Positions 1 through 8,029 of a stretch of 31,742 bases of DNA are shown here, in pieces. The stretch spans positions 1-31,742 of the forward strand of contig JAFTBD010000064.1 in the NCBI GenBank assembly GCA_017455385.1. Reading direction: 5' to 3'. Below the pieces are notes generated by a model. It had not been told where the DNA came from. It ran no database searches and worked only from the letters and a program-made list of their open reading frames with translations. The first letter of the stretch is position 1. Each line of letters opens with the position of its first letter. The position numbers were made by a program, and so were the translations under genes. Source of the stretch: Clostridia bacterium. GTDB lineage: Bacteria; Bacillota; Clostridia; Christensenellales; CAG-1252.

Positions 1-2
1 GG

Positions 3-1481
3 ATCAGCGGCGATAACGGTGTTTACGACCTGTATTATTCCGCCAAGCTCGGAGATGAGCTCCAAGGCATCGGCATGCAGAGCTTCAGCACACAGATAGG
101 GAACGCGCTGTCGAATTTGAGAGGCGATGCGGGATATAAAATTGACGGTATCTACGCCGTACTGGCGGATGGCAGTAAGAAGAAAGTCCTGAACGAACAA
201 TCGAGCTTTGTCAGCAGATCCGCAGAGACGCTCAATGATACGGATTATTATTTGGATGATGCGAAAAAGATCTGTTTGCTGGAGATCGGCTGGACGGTCG
301 ATTCCTATAAGCTGTATTTTACGGGCTGGAATAACCTTCAAAACGGGGAACCAGCGCTGATAGAATCAAAGGTCGCATATTGGGAGACTGTCCTTCTGTC
401 CCAACAATTCGATCAGAGCCAAGTCCTTATGCCGAATTACGTCCATATCGGTTGGACGACAAACGAGGACGAAGGATCCTGGTATGTCTCCGATGCCGAC
501 CTCACCGCAAACGAGCATTTTTACACCAAAAATGCACAGTTCCGAAATGACAACACCGCCAAGACCGCGGTGATCCTTTACGCCGTGTGGGGCGTATTGC
601 CTTCCGCACCCGCTTCGGAGAATTGCAAAGTGGAAGGACTGAGGATCTCTTTAACGCCGAATGATCCCCTCCATGAGCGCGTCGATTATCGTTATGTCTC
701 GGATAGCGGGAATTCCGTCGTGTTGCCCCTTGATAACGGCAAAGGCGATCTCAGAGGACTGGACAAAAATAAGACCTATACCATCTATGCCGACGTGTAT
801 CGCTATTACACGACCGAGAATATCGAGGCGAGGAGTTCCGGAGTATACAGTATCAACGTGAAACCGATCGATAAGCCCAACGTATACGTCGAGGCGGAAA
901 AAGTCGGCGCTACCGTCACGAATCATTCCAAGGTGACTCTCGTAATAGACGACGTCGTTCGCGGCACGCTGTATGACCTCGAAGAGGAGGATCCGTATTT
1001 CCTACGGAAAGAAATGAGCGGCACCCATCGCATGTGCGCATACACGTCCTATATTGAAACGTACGCGGACAATACGGTCCTGTGCCAGTCCGAGATCGGA
1101 GACATATACACCTTCACCATCCGAGATGGTTGGTGTCGCATCGTATTGAACGCAGGTTCTTTGCGTTTGGAAGCTGTGGACTGTGTCCCCGTTTCCGTTT
1201 CAAATTATAATATCTCTGCGACGTTGAATATGCGCAAAGGCGGCGTTGATAGCGTGAAGACCTTCGATTCTTCGTCGAACTTCAATAAGAACGCGTTGGT
1301 CCAGTTGCTCAATGCATCGACATTGGTGGACGGCGACTATATCCTTTGTAACGTCTTATTGCTGGGGAGTGACGGTGAGATATCCAACGCTTTGTACGCA
1401 GAAGTGCGCAGGATCGACGGTGCGCTCATTATCAAGTATCAGGACGCAAATGGACAGGAAACGCAGATCATAGAGGAATAA
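3..1481 (+). CDS. surface protein with InlB/Flg_new-type repeats, 3' part only (5' end outside window)
   Basis: The frame is already open at base 3 and has no stop upstream of the first internal ATG at 75, so this is the C-terminal part of a longer protein. Around residues 90-200 (counted from base 3) there are two segments typical of Listeria-Bacteroides/InlB B repeats: short beta-rich stretches with 'YFTGWNN' and 'HIGWTT' cores, ending in 'ILYAVWG'. The rest (about 200-490) is beta-strand-rich, has no membrane segment and no sortase motif, and I do not recognise it. Known members of this repeat family are secreted or surface-exposed. If this protein is built like the two giants downstream, its anchor would be at the missing N-terminus. 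The TAA stop lies inside the ribosome binding site of the helicase gene that follows, which suggests co-transcription and coupled translation. Surface role: moderately sure. Ligand: unknown. Confidence 0.8.
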   Translation: MSGDNGVYDLYYSAKLGDELQGIGMQSFSTQIGNALSNLRGDAGYKIDGIYAVLADGSKKKVLNEQSSFVSRSAETLNDTDYYLDDAKKICLLEIGWTVDSYKLYFTGWNNLQNGEPALIESKVAYWETVLLSQQFDQSQVLMPNYVHIGWTTNEDEGSWYVSDADLTANEHFYTKNAQFRNDNTAKTAVILYAVWGVLPSAPASENCKVEGLRISLTPNDPLHERVDYRYVSDSGNSVVLPLDNGKGDLRGLDKNKTYTIYADVYRYYTTENIEARSSGVYSINVKPIDKPNVYVEAEKVGATVTNHSKVTLVIDDVVRGTLYDLEEEDPYFLRKEMSGTHRMCAYTSYIETYADNTVLCQSEIGDIYTFTIRDGWCRIVLNAGSLRLEAVDCVPVSVSNYNISATLNMRKGGVDSVKTFDSSSNFNKNALVQLLNASTLVDGDYILCNVLLLGSDGEISNALYAEVRRIDGALIIKYQDANGQETQIIEE

Positions 1482-1492
1482 GGAGAGCGAAC

Positions 1493-3040
1493 ATGAGTAT
1501 CGAAATAGATATAGATGCTGTTTTTAACGGACAAACAGACGGAAAAGTAGACGACGCTTTGGCGGATGAACTCGGGAGAGCCTTGTCGTTGGACGTGAAT
1601 CAGCAAACGCTGATGATGAACGAACCGAACGATATGTACGAGAAACTGGCATGCGGTAAGAAATTTACTCCTTTTGCATATCAGAAAAAGGCAGTCAAAG
1701 ATTTCATCTATACCTTTAAGAGGAAAGGTATCTTGTCCGATCAGGTCGGTATGGGTAAGACGATCGAAGCGGGCATGATCCTCAGCGAGCTCGCTTGCAG
1801 GCAACAGCTGAAGTCTCTTCTTATCCTCGTTCCGAATCTTACGATGGTCTACAAATGGGAGAGCGAGCTTTCCCAAAAATTCGGCATCAGGAATTGCTAT
1901 GAGAGCATGGTTTTGGGGCGCGAAAAGTACGACCAGGACAGTTTCCCGAAGATCGTTACCGTCAACTCCAAAGAAGACGTCAATATTCTTCTTTTTGACG
2001 CCATGGACCTTCTCGACATAAAGGGGATCGACTATTTCCCCAATACCAACTTCAATGCGCTTGTTCAAGACGCTTTCGATCACGTTTGCTCGGACAGTTA
2101 TATCGAGAAAGAATTCGCTTCATGCAAGGAAGACTTGGAAGCAACGCCGGACGTTGCGATCGGTGGTGCGATCTTCTTCAAACGTATCGTGAAGAAATTG
2201 GTCGAAGATATCTGCAAGTATTTGAGCGTCCATCCCGCCAACTGGCCTTCCGGCGTCGAAATACCCCAGTATAATGACTTTTTGAAGTGGGAAGCGCAGC
2301 ACCCCATCGATTCCGAGAGCGTCTACACCCTCATCAGTACGTATTATGCGGCTATCACGGAAAGGAAGGCGGAGCCGTTCTATGCGAAAGTGAAGAATAA
2401 AACGTTACTTCGCAACAGCATCCTCTCTCAATTTGCATTCTTCAAGATCGTCTATGGTCAGAAGGTGAAAGACGACGTTGCGGTGCATCTCGGGAAAGAG
2501 AAGGATATGACAAAGCGTCGAATCTTGGTATCATCCATCGCCGAGACCATTCGCAGCACCTTTTCCGTCATGATCGTCGGTAATGAAAAGAAAGACGGAC
2601 GCTTCTGGATGAGCGACACTCTCTTCGCGTACGAAGATCCCGTGTTCCAGTATTTATACGGGGCGGGAGAGAACTCGAATTATTCCTATTTCGACCTCTT
2701 GGTCGATATGCACTTCTCGACATTGATCGTGGACGAAGTGCATAATTATATCGACGTCGTCAGCAAGAATCCCGCCAATTATGAGGGATCGAAAGACACT
2801 TGCAAAAAGAATAACCTCTTTTATCTCTTTGAGAAGAATGCCGGTTCGGCGGAGAAAGATCGCTATTTGGTGAGCCGCAACTGTCTGTATGCGAAATTAT
2901 TGGCGCTTGCCAATCACGCCCAGCAGAAAATGTTTATGACCGCTACGCCGATCAAGTCGGATATGATAGACTTTTATCTTCTGAATCTCCTTCGCGGTAG
3001 CGAGAATAAGGACTTTGACTTTTCGCTGGATAGGATATAG
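1493..3040 (+). CDS. SNF2/RapA-type helicase, N-terminal lobe (gene interrupted by TAG)
   Basis: This is the first RecA-like lobe of a superfamily 2 SNF2 helicase/translocase. Seen: motif I 'DQVGMGKTIEAG' at residues 83-94 (Walker A Lys89), motif Ia 'LLILVPNLTMVYKW', motif II 'DEVH' at 414-417, and motif III 'TATP' at 483-486. The wording is closest to RapA/HepA-like SNF2 proteins, where 'DEVGLGKTIEAG' is usual; here Gln replaces Glu. A roughly 320-residue stretch between motifs Ia and II is an insertion of unknown function. AAGGAG at 1480-1485 sits 7 bases before the ATG. The frame ends at TAG 3038-3040, just after motif III, and the same frame then stays open to 5836 with motifs V and VI. 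This product alone lacks half of the ATPase site. The original protein was very probably one chain of about 1447 residues. Confidence 0.85.
   Translation: MSIEIDIDAVFNGQTDGKVDDALADELGRALSLDVNQQTLMMNEPNDMYEKLACGKKFTPFAYQKKAVKDFIYTFKRKGILSDQVGMGKTIEAGMILSELACRQQLKSLLILVPNLTMVYKWESELSQKFGIRNCYESMVLGREKYDQDSFPKIVTVNSKEDVNILLFDAMDLLDIKGIDYFPNTNFNALVQDAFDHVCSDSYIEKEFASCKEDLEATPDVAIGGAIFFKRIVKKLVEDICKYLSVHPANWPSGVEIPQYNDFLKWEAQHPIDSESVYTLISTYYAAITERKAEPFYAKVKNKTLLRNSILSQFAFFKIVYGQKVKDDVAVHLGKEKDMTKRRILVSSIAETIRSTFSVMIVGNEKKDGRFWMSDTLFAYEDPVFQYLYGAGENSNYSYFDLLVDMHFSTLIVDEVHNYIDVVSKNPANYEGSKDTCKKNNLFYLFEKNAGSAEKDRYLVSRNCLYAKLLALANHAQQKMFMTATPIKSDMIDFYLLNLLRGSENKDFDFSLDRI
3038..3040 (+). other. in-frame amber stop splitting the helicase
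   Basis: The TAG lies between helicase motif III and the second RecA lobe. Both flanks are in one frame, with no insertion or deletion needed to join them. TAG is used as a normal terminator at 25420-25422, so a genome-wide recoding is unlikely. One base change (for example from CAG, AAG, GAG or TGG) would explain it. Confidence 0.9.
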
Positions 3041-3178
3041 AAAGGTAAGGATCCCTTATTAAATTACGCGGACCTTTCCAAAAATGCTTCCGATATCCGA
3101 GATTTTGCCATCAGCGAGGTCAAAAAGGCATACGATCATTGTCGTCTGAAGAAGCCATCGGAGGAGCGTACGGCATAT

Positions 3179-3193
3179 GAGGAAAAACTCCTC
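3179..3193 (+). promoter_or_regulatory. small hairpin covering the purine-rich site before ATG 3194
   Basis: GAGGA (3179-3183) pairs perfectly with TCCTC (3189-3193) across a five-base A-rich loop, immediately before the ATG at 3194. If the second half of the helicase is translated separately, its only Shine-Dalgarno-like sequence would be masked by this stem. It may be chance, since the bases are also coding. Confidence 0.3.
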
Positions 3194-5836
3194 ATGCTCG
3201 GTATGCTCGAGGAAGAGATGTTCAACTATATCACGTGTCTCGATCTCATCTGCTACGTGATCACGGAGATGGGCAAACAGTTCTTTGACAGTAAGAGATG
3301 GGAGGAATTCAAGAACGATCATCCCCGTTTGAATACGCCGGAATTGACGATCGAGATAGAGAAACTCATTCGCTATTGGGTAAACAATTTCCATTCTTTC
3401 AAAGATAAGGATTGGGATGAGATCATCGAAAGCTATGAAAAAGCGCAAGGTGCACATAGAGAAGGTCTGCCGGAAAGCGTCTTGAGGTGTTTGAGAGAAG
3501 TCCTTTCGGACGCGAAGATCGGAGAGATCGTCTTTAACCTTATCAACGATGAGCGGGCGTCTTTCGAGCAGAATTTCCGTACGAAGACGAAGAACGGTTA
3601 CGTTCCGATCAAGACCATTCAGAGCTTGGTCAGTTCTCCGGACGGTTTGAAACAATGGAGAAGAAAATACGGGAAACTCGGCATTCGTACCACCAGGCAC
3701 CAGACCAATGACTTGGCGCCCATTTGGATCACTCTTCTCAAACCGGAAGCCAATGAGTATTACGGCAATAAGCAGTTGCCGGTATGGAGCCGTCGAAACG
3801 GAAAGATCATCAACATCTGTCGTTCCGACCGATTCTTCGACTACGTGGCGCGTGTCAGTATGAATAATCTCGTCGCCGTTCTCCAAAAGGGCGATGAGAT
3901 AAAGGATAAAACGAACAGAGACGAGCTCGTCCGAAGCGATGCGGATTACATTGCCGCGGCAAAAACGAAATTGGACGAGTGGAGCGTGAACGAAGCGGCG
4001 ATGAATAAAAAGATCGCCGATCTCGAGGATGAATACTCAAAGTCTCATAAGCCCAAAGACAAGAATTATCGAGACAGACAAGAAGAGGCGCATCGCATAT
4101 ATAAAGATCCGATCGCGCAGTATCTGTACGACGCGGTCATCAACGACGGTATGACGGGCGTCTGCGAGCAGACGACCTTTACCCACGAAGGTTCTCCGGA
4201 CTTCTTCCGCGCAAGGATGCGTTTGCTCATCAAAATGATCTTGAGCGAGGACGTCGATTCAAGCCTTAAATTGGAAAAAGGCGCCGGCGAATACTTCAAA
4301 GTTTTGGTCTTCTGTAAAGATGATCGCAAATTGTTCGACGCCCTTTTGGCGGAAAGGAATAGGGCGGGTGCATCTACGAAATGGAGAAACTGGAAACTTT
4401 CAAACGTTATCAGCGATCTGCAGGGGGAGAGGAACGTTCTCGTCATCGTTCCTGCCAATAAGTACGAGGAAGGTATCGACCTTCAGGAAGCGACGCACCT
4501 CGTGAACTTCGATATTTTACACAGTCCGCTCGCGATGGAGCAGCGTATCGGACGTATCGACCGTGTCAGAAACAATAACACGATCGGTAAAAACGATATT
4601 TATATCTGCGCATTCACTCCGCTGAATGACTGGAGCGGATTCTCCACCTCCTTCCTCGCGCACCATTTGCACCTTTTCAGTCGTTGGAACGGTGATACGA
4701 CGGGTATTGTCTCTTTCCCGGTCGCCGAGAAAGAAAATATGTCTACATTCGACTCCATCGTCAACGAATTGGAGAGCGCCTATAAGATACTCTCCGACCA
4801 TACGGAAGGCGATGAGATAAAGCGTGTTTACGACGTTATTTCACCGACGATGGAGATTGCGACATCAAACGAACCCAAAGATACGCGGCGGAATAAAATT
4901 GCGGAGGAATATCGCAAAGCTGTCGATTCGCTGAGATTCAAATACGTATCGGTGCAAACGAAAGGCGGCTTCTTCGACGATTGCTACAGTCCTCATTTCG
5001 AGGGTGCCGGTAAAATGGAAAATCTGGAGACGCACATCGAGAGACAGGCGAACGCGCTGTCCGAGAAACTCTCGGTGATCTTCAAGGATATGGTGCCCAC
5101 CCTTTTCGACGGAGCGACGAAAGAAGAGCAACAAGAGGCATTGAGCAAGATATTCTACGAGCTTTGCGGAGAGAATACCTCCTTGAAGTTCGAGAGAGCC
5201 GAGGTTTTGTCGAACAAGAAATTGATCGCAAACGATCTGCGTTTCTTGTATTATTATCACTTCCTGCTGGATATCTCCAGTCATAATCTCGATCTGTATA
5301 AAGAAACAGACAAGTTCAATATATTGGAGCAGAGAACGACCAAGAACTTCTTGATCCGATTTAACGACGATGCGGCAGAGACCGCGGCGACCGTACTTCT
5401 GAACGCGATCAATATGTATTTCCATGAAGATATCATGCCTGCCGCCAAACGTTCGGCAGGAGGGGAGGATGATCCCGTGGATGTCACCGGGAAAAAGATC
5501 GCCGTCAGAGATTACGTCAAAGACATAAAAGATCAGCTCTCGGTCTATCAAACAGACGGTCTTTTCAATGCACTCGACAACGGAGATATCGGCTCTACCG
5601 AAGGCAAGGAGATCTGGGCGGGCGAGCATTCGATATTCAATATCTACGGCGACATTCTGAATAAATACTTCTATCATCTGTTGACCATTTACGTTTATCT
5701 GTGCAGACAGGTCAAAACGCGTCTTGACAACATGGCGAAGATCATCGAGGACGGAGCGAAGGACGACTTGTTCCATATGTTGGATACGAATATAGCGTCG
5801 TTCAGAAAAGCATTAACGACAGGAGGGGTGAAATAA
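3194..5836 (+). CDS. SNF2/RapA-type helicase, C-terminal lobe (continuation after TAG)
   Basis: This is in the same frame as 1493-3040; the open frame actually begins at 3041, directly after the TAG, and 3194 is only its first ATG. Counted from the 1493 start, it holds motif V 'EEGIDLQEATHLVNFDI' (about residue 992 on) and motif VI 'QRIGRIDR' at 1017-1024, the arginine-finger motif of SNF2 proteins. Ahead of these lies a charged helical insertion (about 560-900) with a coiled-coil-like stretch near 850. The roughly 400 residues after motif VI are helical and unrecognised. The start at 3194 is poorly supported: its only purine-rich site lies in a small hairpin at 3179-3193. ATGs at 3203 and 3218 are alternatives if the fragment is translated at all. 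The stop TAA overlaps the next gene's ATG by one base. With the upstream half this would be a DNA or RNA translocase; its substrate is unknown. Confidence 0.85.
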   Translation: MLGMLEEEMFNYITCLDLICYVITEMGKQFFDSKRWEEFKNDHPRLNTPELTIEIEKLIRYWVNNFHSFKDKDWDEIIESYEKAQGAHREGLPESVLRCLREVLSDAKIGEIVFNLINDERASFEQNFRTKTKNGYVPIKTIQSLVSSPDGLKQWRRKYGKLGIRTTRHQTNDLAPIWITLLKPEANEYYGNKQLPVWSRRNGKIINICRSDRFFDYVARVSMNNLVAVLQKGDEIKDKTNRDELVRSDADYIAAAKTKLDEWSVNEAAMNKKIADLEDEYSKSHKPKDKNYRDRQEEAHRIYKDPIAQYLYDAVINDGMTGVCEQTTFTHEGSPDFFRARMRLLIKMILSEDVDSSLKLEKGAGEYFKVLVFCKDDRKLFDALLAERNRAGASTKWRNWKLSNVISDLQGERNVLVIVPANKYEEGIDLQEATHLVNFDILHSPLAMEQRIGRIDRVRNNNTIGKNDIYICAFTPLNDWSGFSTSFLAHHLHLFSRWNGDTTGIVSFPVAEKENMSTFDSIVNELESAYKILSDHTEGDEIKRVYDVISPTMEIATSNEPKDTRRNKIAEEYRKAVDSLRFKYVSVQTKGGFFDDCYSPHFEGAGKMENLETHIERQANALSEKLSVIFKDMVPTLFDGATKEEQQEALSKIFYELCGENTSLKFERAEVLSNKKLIANDLRFLYYYHFLLDISSHNLDLYKETDKFNILEQRTTKNFLIRFNDDAAETAATVLLNAINMYFHEDIMPAAKRSAGGEDDPVDVTGKKIAVRDYVKDIKDQLSVYQTDGLFNALDNGDIGSTEGKEIWAGEHSIFNIYGDILNKYFYHLLTIYVYLCRQVKTRLDNMAKIIEDGAKDDLFHMLDTNIASFRKALTTGGVK

Positions 5837-7998
5837 TGAGCACTTTTGTGGAATTGGCGATCTTATTAAAAAAAGCAAATGCGCTCACTATCGTCGATGA
5901 AAGATACTCTGATCACGAGCCGTACACCGAGCAGGATATCATCGTCAACATCAACAATCAAAAGTACCTCGTTTCGAATATCGGAGGTGCGTCGGATCCG
6001 AACGCCGACGAAGAGCAATACAAGGCGGAGATAGCGAAGAAACAAGCCGCTCTCGTCGATAAAGACCATCGATACAGCAGAGCTTTTCTGAATAGTATCA
6101 ATAGTAAAGAATTGCCTTGTATCAATCAAGAGCAGAACGGCGAGATCCTCTTTAACGCGGCGTATAGAGTGCTGCGTTATCTGCCCGCTTATTGCGATGC
6201 CACAGAGGAGGAACTCGAGGATCAGAACGTCGAAGCGGAGCTCAAGAAGGCAGTTTTTGCTCTCTGCGGAGGGTGGAGATCCCCGCTGAAAATCAAATTG
6301 GATCCGAACCGTCTTGAGAAAGAGTATTACGAAGAGTTCTTCGATTGTTCTTCTTCCTATCGAAACGATACGGGACTGGGATCCGTTCGTTTTGCGTTCC
6401 GTTATCAGCGCGGCATCCTCGGTGAATCGGAGGCGGAAGAATACGAGTCGCAGTCGATCTCGTCTCCCGTGGAAAGCGTGGATTCTTTCCGCGAATGGCT
6501 CAATGCGCATACCTTGGCGGGTACGCCGCGAAAGGAGGAAGACCTCAAAACGAAAGCACTTGACTCCGTTCGGGAGCGTTTGACCGATATGATGAATCGG
6601 GAGCTCGTGACGAATGATTATCTCGCGTCGTTGGATGTGCCTATTCTGAATATCGACACCCTGAAGGTGAATTCCTTGAAATATCGCAGGATATTGACTT
6701 ATAAACTGACGGCGGAAGCGAAGCTCGCGAGTAATAACAGCTTGGCTGTGCAGAAGAACTTCGAGCAGAACGCCGTTTTCGTATTCGAGCCGAAGGTCAT
6801 TCCTACCTCGCTCCCCATCAACATCTTCAAATGTCCCACACCCTCTTGTACGAGATTCGCGTCGATGGCGGACAAAAAGCCGCGGATGGAGCTCCACGTC
6901 GACCCGAACTGGCGTCAGAGTTACAACGCTGTGGCGGGGACGGTCCCGAGCGATGAGCAAGGTCTCTTCCGCCATGCCGTCGGATGCAGCGCCTGTATGA
7001 CGGAGGAGTGTTCTTTCTGCAAACAGCGTTACTATCCCTATCATAAAGTCGCGGAGTTAAATTCCTTCTACGGCTACGAAGTGATCCCCACGAAGGCATT
7101 CTTGCAGGATTCTGCTTCCACGAAGGACGAAGGCGTGCGCAGTCGTCTGCTGAGCGGTGTGGATAAAGTCGCGGATTATTGCGGCTGTATGAAGGATATT
7201 TACTGGTTCTACGACGAGGCGTATCGCGCCGAGACGGGGAATGAGACCCGTACGGATCGCGTCTTGCGTAATCGCGATATGGTCTTTATCAATCGTTTGA
7301 CCAAGGAAGTAGTGGCGGCGTATTCGCCCGCTTTCTATAAAGCGGCATTGGAAGACGTGACGAAGAGCTTCTTGACCCTCGACGACGGTCAGCAGGAGCC
7401 TGCCGAGAATGCCGCGATGATGACCGCCGGTCAGATCCGAGTTTTCTTCAGTAATTTTGCAGAGAAGAGGGTCGGCAAGGGCGATGCGCTCGGCAAGTTC
7501 AGAGATTCTCTGACCCTTCCCGCCGATATCTCCTTTATGGATAAACTCGATGCGGCGTCTTTGGATGCGTACTGCACCGCGTGCAATATGACGAGCGATC
7601 AAAAGGCGGAATTCCTGAAAGAGATCGAGAAAGAGATCAAAACGCTCCTCGAGATCTTCAAGAAGAAACTCTCCAAGCTCTCTTCCATGGACGGAAAAGA
7701 CGGGCACATCCTCTATACGTCCATCTACGGTTGCTCCCTCTGCAAGATATGCGGCTCGCTGTATTTCACGAAAGACGAGCCGAATGCGTCCGTCGGGGGG
7801 CTCCCTGTCAAACACGATGTGGACGACGCCTGCGATCTGAGCAATAGGGGCAGGTGGACGACCATCCGCGGCGCTGTCTTATATAAGGATAAGAAGAATA
7901 CGACCCCCCACGTCAGCAGTCGATACGTCATGACTTCCAAGAAAGAGGTCTCCTTCGCGGCTTGGCAGAAGAGCATCGCGGATAGCATCATCAAATAA
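5836..7998 (+). CDS. cysteine-cluster (putative zinc-binding) protein of unknown function, helicase partner
   Basis: A 720-residue protein with no signal peptide or membrane segment, so probably cytosolic. Seen cysteine groups: C333-x4-C338; C384-x2-C387-x4-C392-x2-C395; C449-x-C451; C633-x2-C636-x2-C639 with C666. Spacings such as C-x2-C suggest two or more structural zinc sites. Residues about 590-625 are a Lys/Glu-rich helix with coiled-coil character. AGGAGG at 5821-5826 lies 9 bases upstream, and the ATG overlaps the helicase stop by one base (TAATG), which implies translational coupling and a fixed ratio with the helicase. Helicase plus zinc-protein pairs occur in DNA-handling and phage-defence loci (for example DrmA with the DUF1998 protein DrmB in DISARM). 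I cannot show homology to these, and no methyltransferase or nuclease is present here. Function not recognised. Confidence 0.85.
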   Translation: MSTFVELAILLKKANALTIVDERYSDHEPYTEQDIIVNINNQKYLVSNIGGASDPNADEEQYKAEIAKKQAALVDKDHRYSRAFLNSINSKELPCINQEQNGEILFNAAYRVLRYLPAYCDATEEELEDQNVEAELKKAVFALCGGWRSPLKIKLDPNRLEKEYYEEFFDCSSSYRNDTGLGSVRFAFRYQRGILGESEAEEYESQSISSPVESVDSFREWLNAHTLAGTPRKEEDLKTKALDSVRERLTDMMNRELVTNDYLASLDVPILNIDTLKVNSLKYRRILTYKLTAEAKLASNNSLAVQKNFEQNAVFVFEPKVIPTSLPINIFKCPTPSCTRFASMADKKPRMELHVDPNWRQSYNAVAGTVPSDEQGLFRHAVGCSACMTEECSFCKQRYYPYHKVAELNSFYGYEVIPTKAFLQDSASTKDEGVRSRLLSGVDKVADYCGCMKDIYWFYDEAYRAETGNETRTDRVLRNRDMVFINRLTKEVVAAYSPAFYKAALEDVTKSFLTLDDGQQEPAENAAMMTAGQIRVFFSNFAEKRVGKGDALGKFRDSLTLPADISFMDKLDAASLDAYCTACNMTSDQKAEFLKEIEKEIKTLLEIFKKKLSKLSSMDGKDGHILYTSIYGCSLCKICGSLYFTKDEPNASVGGLPVKHDVDDACDLSNRGRWTTIRGAVLYKDKKNTTPHVSSRYVMTSKKEVSFAAWQKSIADSIIK

Positions 7999-8029
7999 TA
8001 AGCAGTAGATCCCATCGGAGGAATTCGAT

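Noticed and set aside
1493..5836. Alternative genetic code with TAG as a sense codon
   Set aside because: Only one internal TAG is present in about 30 kb of coding sequence and TAG properly ends the gene at 25422.
5866..7044. Minus-strand open frame of 392 codons opposite the cysteine-cluster gene
   Set aside because: The plus-strand frame has a good ribosome binding site, operon coupling and cysteine motifs; the reverse frame has none of these.
1493..7998. Assignment of the helicase and zinc protein to the DISARM defence system
   Set aside because: No methyltransferase or phospholipase-D gene is in view, the helicase is RapA-like and the zinc protein cannot be matched to DrmB by eye, so naming it would be overreach.
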